DNA of 64,000 nucleotides from Gnetum montanum (Eukaryota; Streptophyta; Gnetopsida; Gnetales; Gnetaceae), in assembly GCA_015680685.1 (NCBI GenBank), contig MNCI01025182.1, positions 233,408 to 297,407 on the forward strand, in the 5' to 3' direction. The notes under the pieces were generated by a model that had not been told where the DNA came from, did not search any database, and was given only the letters and a program-made list of their open reading frames with translations. The translations under genes and the position numbers were made by a program. Of this stretch, positions 57,166-64,000 are shown piece by piece; positions within the stretch are counted from its first letter, which is position 1; each line of letters begins with the position of its first letter.

Positions 57166-57599
57166 ATGATAAAAATATGAAAATAATGAAAAAATAGGAT
57201 GAATTAGGGCAAACAAAAGTACATTCACCCATTAATATATTTTAATAAATAAAGTTTAATTTTTATTTTTTGTTGACATGATAGCAAAGTACAACATTAG
57301 CTTTGTTCTCTCTTGTTTATCTTTTTGGATACATGCGACTTGTCATACTATCTCTAGCATTTGAATTATTTATATTTTAGCTAGTGTTTATCAATTAGTA
57401 TTTTTGGATTAGTTTTAGTATATAAGTCATAAAATAAAGCTTCTTGAGTTACTATTTTAGGAGAGATTTTATTAAAAAATATAATACCTTTTGATATATC
57501 TTCTTCATTAATTTGAGAAATTTTAAGAAATTTCTCACTAAATTAACCTTTGTAGAGTAGAAAATGAGAAATTTGATGATCATCATCAAAGACTTAAAA

Positions 57600-58060
57600 A
57601 GAAATGATATTATCTAGGATGGAATATGAGTTAACTTTTTCAATGATGATTTTGAAATGTTAATCACTATAACAAAGTGAAATATCTAAAGTGATTAGTT
57701 CTTGAGCTAATAGGTTTGGAATATAATTTTCTTCTCTAGAAACTTGTTTGATGGATATTTGATCAAATTCCTTGAAAAGTTTAAGGATGTATTCTTTGTA
57801 TTATTTCATGGTTAAATTTGTATCTTAAAAATATTCCATTAATTTTATATATAATAAATTAACAATTAGTATAAATTTTAAGTTTTGATAAATCATAGTA
57901 TTGGGCTAGTTTAATCCTATGAATAAGAGCTTCATACTCAACCATGTTGTTGGTTCTTGGTCTACTCTTAATATCCAATTTTTTAAGTTAGTGTAATCTA
58001 AGAAAGTAGCTCTTTGGTTAATATAAACATTATCATTATCAAATATTGACTTATCTTTTT
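57600..58060 (-). pseudogene. Second-type RNase H (RVT_3-like) fragment
   Basis: Minus-sense reading NNMVEYEALIHRIKLAQYYD, then LSKLKIYTNC, a gap, and YKEYILKLFKEFDQISIKQV, SREENYIPNLLAQELITLDI. This is the pattern of the additional RNase H in Tat-type gypsy elements (TNNxAEYEAL, PREEN..AD.LA). The Asp usually found in GDSQL is Asn-Cys here. It lies upstream of RT in element sense, the wrong place for this domain. Confidence 0.65.
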
Positions 58061-58559
58061 ATGTTTTAATGGCTAAAATTTTATTTATATATTTTTTTCT
58101 TTTTCTAAGGGTAGCGAATCATCAAAAAGGAATGTTTTCCCATCATGTTGATGATAAGGTAAGGTATCTTTGTAACTTTTTTTAAAATTCTCTAAAATTT
58201 TGATAATATTGTATAACATATGCATGAGTAAAGGATTACTTTATGAGATTTCACTTATATTTTTCTTTATAACATACTCCCCTAGGCTAGCTTCAATCAT
58301 TCTAATAAAAAAAAGTACTATTTTTGATTTTCTAGCAATTCATTTTGTTGATTACATATTGTAACCACATGTTTATAAAAAGGTTTTGTAGGTACAATAG
58401 CATATTTAGATTTTTTCTTTAATAGGAATTAATAATTCTAAAATTTTTATCTAAAGAAGTCCTAAAGTGGGCTTCAAAAGTTTGAGATAAGAGAAAATCA
58501 TAGGTTGTTTGCATATCCATCACTAAAATATTAGTGTACTGGGTCATTTAGATTAATAG

Positions 58560-59250
58560 CTATAAATTAGGTTGTGATATTATTCATTATAGCACTTTGC
58601 TTCAATTCTTCTACTTTAGCCATATCTCCTTGTAAGTCAGTTATATTCTTATCAAACTTAATGGAATAATCTTAAAAAGAATCTAAAGTGAAAAGATAAA
58701 AATTGAGAATGCCATCAGGTTGGGAATGCATTTCATTAGGAACATATGCTAGCTATTATAGAAACCTTAGGTTGTATCCATGAATAGTTTCTCTAAGTAA
58801 TTTTATTAATCTAATAAAATTACTAGAGGCAAGTGTCGGACTTGTAAATTTGTTAAATTGAGTCATAAAAGTATCTTTGAAATCTTGCCATGTAGTAATA
58901 GAAGCATTTAGGAGCATAAGAAATCATTGGATTTCTTTACCTTGGAATGTTGTTATAAAGGCTCTACATGTGACATCATTATTGTTGACAATATAAATTT
59001 CTAAAAGAGTTTTAAAACATTCAAGATGTTAACATACATTGCTTAATGTGAGATCAAATAGGAGATTAATGTTTTGCAAAGATTTAGGATTAGCATGATA
59101 ATTTGTGAACTTGAAAGGATTATTAACCAAAAGAGTAGGAGGTGGGTTGGCTACCATCTTAGTTCCAGTCTTCTTAGGAATATATGTAGGAAAATAAAAA
59201 GCTAGTTCTCTTTGTCGATTAAATTAACAAGTAGTTAGTCAATTTAGATT
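58560..59250 (-). pseudogene. Ty3-type gag fragment
   Basis: The minus sense gives RAFITTFQGKEIQ, FLMLLNASITTWQDFKDTFM and TQFNKF. IRLIKLLRETIHGYNLRFL and a VEELKQSAIMNN helix follow. These match Retrotrans_gag (F.G.A..WF, W..F...F...F). The coiled N-terminal part may extend to about 60.1 kb. Probably part of the same old minus-strand gypsy element. Confidence 0.55.
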
Positions 59251-60199
59251 ATGAGTAAGAGGTCTGCTATGAAGCAAGCTATGGGAAGTTTTCTTATAAA
59301 ATAAAGGAAATGTAAAATGTAAAATACTAGCAAATCTTAGAATCAGATTTGGTGTAAAATAAAAGAAAATCAAAAAGTGGCTTAAAATTTGAAAAAGTTA
59401 AAAAAATAAATTATCATATAAAAACCATGTTACCATATCTAAGATAAGGATCACCAAATTAAATTCGAAAAAGCCTATCTAAGATTAGGTTTCAAATGTG
59501 ATTAATCATAAACTTAATTTAAAACATGAAATATCAATACTAGAATATGTCAAAGTGAATAAGATTTCTATTCACTTAATATAAAATAGTAAATAGTACA
59601 TTAAAATTTAGAATTGAAATAAAATGCATATTCTCAAACATGGTAAAGCAAAGTTATGAACATTAACTGAAAGCATGTAAAATAAAGATAAATTTAAATT
59701 CTTCTAGAAAGAAATAAATAAGATTAACTTTGAGACAAAAACACTTTAAACATAACTTATAATTTTTGACTAAATAAAAACAATGTTTACAATCTTCAAC
59801 TTTTGAAAATACAAACCAAGAATGAAATAAAGAACAAATCCAAATAAGTTTTAAAACTAGAATAAGTAAATGAAAATACACTTTTTAAAAGAAAATAATA
59901 TGAGGACTTAACTTTGGATTAAGTCTTCAATCTTAGTCACTTGGTCTATAACTTGTTATATTAGCTTCTGTGTGTGTACCTCCAGTTGATAGACTTCTCC
60001 CAACAAGTCTTTACATTGGGACTATTAGACCACCAATAAATTAAGAAAATATTCTTTGTTGAGATACATCCAACAATTTATATCATCTTCCTTAACTTGA
60101 AGGGATCTAAACTAGTTAGGGTAATCAAAGAAAGAGATAAAAATGTGGGATGATTTAACTTTGTCTTTTTGAGAATGAGTTAATAGCTTTGGAATGTGT

Positions 60200-61981
60200 A
60201 CATTTATAAACTTAAATGGAGAAAATGGAAAAGATGTGAAACTCAATACTATAAAATTAAATTCCATGAGCTTTGGAGTTTCAAAGCTCTCAACATTTCA
60301 TTTCTACTCCAATGCTTACTTATTATCCCTAGTGCTAATGTCCTCATGATACCTCTCCTTTGGATTCCATCTCTACCATTTTTAACCTATCCCTTCTGAG
60401 TAGTTGGGTTTCAAGCCATTTTAGCTCCTTCCATCTTTTCTTGCTTGTACTTGTAGCATAATACAATCAAATCCAAGATTATCGTTCCCTTAGAAAAGGG
60501 TAGAGAATACTAAAAGTTCAATAACTAATTACATAACTACCCATAGAGTAGTTGAATGTTATAGTAATTGAAGTTTTTTCTTTTCTTTTCTAATATTTTA
60601 TTTAAAAATATATATAATAAAATAATAATAATATAAAAAATAACAAAATTTCTAGAAATTTATGGTAGGGCCATTGTAGCTCTACTATAAGGAGTAGCAC
60701 AAGACCTATGATTGGAGTCATGTTGGCAAAGGTAAGGTAGACTTGGTCATTGCAGTTTATGCTACCATGTTTTCTTGTCCATTAACCTCCAAGCCACATG
60801 TAATACACAAGTAGAGCCCACTTTTGTATGCAGTAATAGGCAACAAGTTTGAGAAAGGTCACACACCCAAATAGTACCAATTGTACATAATCTATTCTAT
60901 TGTTGGCTCTACTTCTCATTCCCTTGACACCACATAGGTTATCATTAGTGTACTATTGGCTCACTTGAAAACCCTCAATTTATAGTTCTATTGATGCCTC
61001 TCACATGCACCATGATGCATCTTGCCAGACTTAGGACAAAAAAAGATGAAATTGTTGTGGCTTGATTGTAATGCTTACTATGACATCTCATTTCCAAATG
61101 TCATGGCAAACATCAAATATATGTTATATTCAACATTATGCATAAAGAAAATGATAGGAAAAATGTAGAACGAAAGTGAAAAAAAATGCTTTATTTATGA
61201 GGAATAGTGTCATGATCTAAGGGTTCTTGGGATTATCTTCCTTTGACCTATTCCTTAGAGGCAATTTAACACTACAACCATGGTTAGACCTACTACTAGC
61301 CAGAAGGGATGGTCAATCCTCTTTCTATTCTACTTTACCTGATACTTGTTACTCTCCTTTATTGACTCTATAACTCCATGCTAATGTGACATCTAATGCC
61401 TAGGTATAAATACCTTAGGTTAAACCCCAAAAGGTCACCTTGAGAAACATGCATATTATTACAATGCACCCTTTTAGGTTGAAATTATAGCTTACCCTTT
61501 TAGGCCTTATTACAATAATTATAACACCTGTTATAAAGAGAAACCATCTTTGTTATGTAGTGGCATCATTTGGGAATGTAAATGTGATAATCTAACCCCT
61601 TAGATCTTTTTTCATTCTTAAACAAGTCCATGTTCATGATTTTTTTCTAGCTCCAGTGCTTCCTCTATGCTCTTATGCTTCTTCATGCTCCAATGCTCAA
61701 ATACTTTGATTCTTTTTATGATGTAGGATTAACTATCCTAATGTTCTCTTACTTATTTTGCAAACAAAATATAAGTGAGAATAATATATGGAAAAATAAA
61801 TCTTATTTTATCAATAAATCTATAGGTAATGAAAAAAGGTGAATTAATAGTCTACCAACCACCAATCACTTTTTCTAACGAGGGTCATACAAAGTGCAAC
61901 TCATAGTTGGCTATCCAAGGGAAGGTATGATAAATCCTTATTTTCAACTTTTCTTATCCTAATATATTTTACTTATCTCAT
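60200..61981. other. Unannotated stretch
   Basis: AT-rich, with short open frames only. No gene family, LTR pair or RNA gene is recognised. It ends at the start of element F. Confidence 0.45.
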
Positions 61982-62871
61982 TGATGAATCATTATTGGGT
62001 TGTGTCAATAGGCATGCATTGATGCATCCCTGTTGATGCATGGGATGATGCATCGACACATCCCCATTGACACATGCAATGATGTGTCGACACATGTGAT
62101 GATGCATCAATGCATATGCATCAATGTCTTTCTCAACCTATATAAATGCATGTACCCACCACATTTAAGATATCAAAAAATTTAGTAGTATAGCTAAACT
62201 CTTATAGTTTATTTCCGCAAGAGTTAGAATATTTTCTAAGTGCCCATAGTACGAGTTTAAGGATTGTATGGATCCTTATTCAAGCACTAATGTACCTAAA
62301 CACATTGATGTGATGACAATCAAGACGAGATTCTTGAAATACCTTGTAGCATTCAAAATAGCTTAATGTTTACTTCTATGCATTTTTACTATTCATGAAC
62401 TTTACTTTCATGTATTTAGTTAATTAATACACATAAGTATGAGTGCCTTGAGCATACCATTAATGCTTGGTTGTCCCAGTAATGTTATCACTTGGTCCAC
62501 CTAGCAACCTAACACTTGGTAACCTAGTAGCATCCTTAACAAGTTTAGGATGTGTATAGAAGGTGGGCCTAGATGGTTATGTTAGGAATTAGACTAAGGC
62601 ATTAGATAGTTAATTAGATTAATTCATAATTAATTACTTTGTCTTGCACTTAGGTTAATTAGGATAAAATATAAAAATCATGTGCCTTGGCTCTCACTTA
62701 ACCATACACTTGCACCTATAGAAGTGAAGCCAAGAAGACAATAATCATGTCCTTAGGTCACTATCTTTGCTATTGGGATTTGAAAAGCTAATGTCCACGA
62801 AATTCGACTAGATCACTAGTGAACGTTTGTGATTCCTATGGTTGAGCATAGGGACTACTCGTCTCTCATCA
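61982..62871 (+). repeat. 5' LTR of element F
   Basis: 890 bp, TGATGAATCATT to CTCTCATCA. U3 at 62011-62128 is packed with GATGCATC, GATGTGTC and TGCATATGCA palindromes. TATAAATG is at 62141-62148. The partner LTR is outside the window, so the ends rest on family similarity. Confidence 0.78.
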
Positions 62872-63018
62872 TTAGTCTTGTTGCTAGGGATGTTAGTTAA
62901 GTGTGCTATCTAGAAAAGATAGTGAAATCATTCCTTGATGTTGTAAAAGAAACCTAATGCTAACATCATTAGAAAGAAAGAAAATAGCAAAAGCACATTG
63001 TTTTTCTTAATCACTGAT

Positions 63019-64000
63019 ATGGTTTCTTCTCATAGGGAAGAATCTACACCACTCATTGGAAAATATAATCAAATACAAGAAGGCCACAAGACATCCATGC
63101 ATAAAAACTTTCAGATGCCTACACTCCATATTTCACTTTTTTCCTACACCAAGATGGGTAGTTGTGGTGGAGGAACATGGGAGGCAACATCATGTTGCCT
63201 CATGACCAATTTGTTCTTGCAATGCTATTAAATAATCTTATCAAATTGGATATTCTACAACTCAATGTAGAGTATGAAGTTTAGGATCATGCTGATTGAG
63301 ATTATCATCCCATAGAAGTACAAAAAAAGAAAGATCAACAAATGGAAGTCCAATATTAGGGCTCAAAAGGAAAAATTGGGATCCTACCTACTTATTCCTG
63401 TAGGCACATAAAGAAGGCAAAGACTTCTTTTAGGTGCCTTTGAAAATATAGAATCTCCTCCTATTTGATAAGGAGATCCTTAACCAAAAATTGTAGTCAA
63501 CTTTGGACAACCTTGCTTATGAGAAGAATTGGTCACAAGATTAGAGGATCTTGAAAGATGGTAGCTAAGGTAGGAATAATGACAAGCATTATGAGAGAGA
63601 CAAACATGGTGATCAGGGTAGGAGCCAAAGAAGAGGTTGTAGTAGGCATCACTGTGGTGCTAATTTTTATTTCTCTTCACTTTCTTTATTTTCATAATCT
63701 TCATCCTTCAACTTCTATCAGAGTTGTAGAGGTGGTAAGAATCCTGATGGAGATGATCCATGGGATAGGTTTGATCACATATCTTGTTGAGATAGAGACC
63801 ATGGGCATGAGCAGCAAGGAGATGATCATCACCAGAAAGTAGGGATAACAAGACTCATCATAGGTATCATGGCCATGATAGGAGCCATAGAGATCACTAT
63901 GTCTATGATGAGCCCCTGATAGCCACTTGGAATATGTTGAGCATTATAGAGGTAGTTAGGATACCAACCAAGCATGTGAAAGTAGTCAAATCAAAAAGTT
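63019..64000 (+). pseudogene. gag region of element F, partial
   Basis: ATG 63019 (MVSSHREES) sits where gag starts in C. Shared features are an HQDGQLWWRNMG-like stretch near 63150 in a shifted frame, a Gly/Arg/His/Asp-rich middle and a closing phrase near 63940 matching the C leader into the gag core. Frames are broken. It is cut by the window end. Confidence 0.55.

Larger units (their letters stand above)
61982..64000 (+). mobile_element. LTR element F, 5' end (runs off the window)
   Basis: A 5' LTR (61982-62871) is followed by a decayed primer site (TTAGTCTTGTTGCTAGGGA at 62872-62890) and a gag-type region from ATG 63019. LTR landmarks (TTGGTAACCTAGTAG, GGTTGAGCATAGGG, CTCATCA) place it in the A-D superfamily. 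The 3' part lies outside the window, so presence of pol is unknown. Confidence 0.8.

Overview
The window looks like nuclear DNA of a seed plant with a large, repeat-filled genome. Nested LTR retrotransposons fill most of it, the DNA is AT-rich, gene space is sparse, and many transitions separate repeat copies, as expected where methylated cytosines decay. A gymnosperm such as a conifer is my best guess, but nothing in the sequence fixes the species. Six N positions or runs (8256, 30446, 44786, 45429, 47356-47423, 57165) mark contig joins, and at least two of these joins are demonstrably faulty.

Region 1 (1-4227) is non-coding, with short repeats and tRNA-derived SINE-like fragments. Region 2 (4302-10523) holds the only non-transposon gene I recognise: a very-large-inducible-GTPase (VLIG)-like protein. 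It has an unrecognised N-terminal part, a propeller-like middle, a G domain with GxxxxGKS and DxEG motifs, and a Cys/His-rich probable zinc-binding tail. One intron is well supported and a second is partly supported. The frame breaks several times, so it is either a pseudogene or a real gene carrying base errors.

Region 3 (11552-24478) is a minus-strand Ty1/copia element with 353-bp LTRs and TSD ATCAA. It is split inside its RT by a plus-strand Ty3-type LTR element, here called A (12373-21206, TSD GTTAT). Region 4 (24484-28979) has an ORF1-like fragment, a minisatellite and SINE-like pieces. Region 5 (28980-39618) is a minus-strand gag-only element, D, interrupted by element B (30129-36625), a relative of A. 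Region 6 (40217-49824, TSD CTTAT) is element C, which carries gag and pol; its RT segment is inverted in the assembly. Region 7 (about 50.6-60.2 kb) is a mosaic of old minus-strand gypsy and copia fragments plus another ORF1-like piece. Region 8 (61982 to the end) is the 5' LTR and start of gag of a further relative, F.

A, B, C, D and F form one superfamily. Their LTRs are about 0.8-0.9 kb, begin near TGATGA(G/A)T and end near ACTCATCA, carry palindrome-rich U3 regions, and are followed by a primer site resembling a decayed tRNA-Asp-type site. A and B lack pol entirely but keep gag plus a long second ORF placed where env-like genes sit, behind a conserved acceptor-like site. C keeps pol and only a stub of that ORF. 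D keeps gag alone. I infer one possibly autonomous lineage (C-like) supplying enzymes in trans to pol-less relatives. This is the most interesting system in the window.
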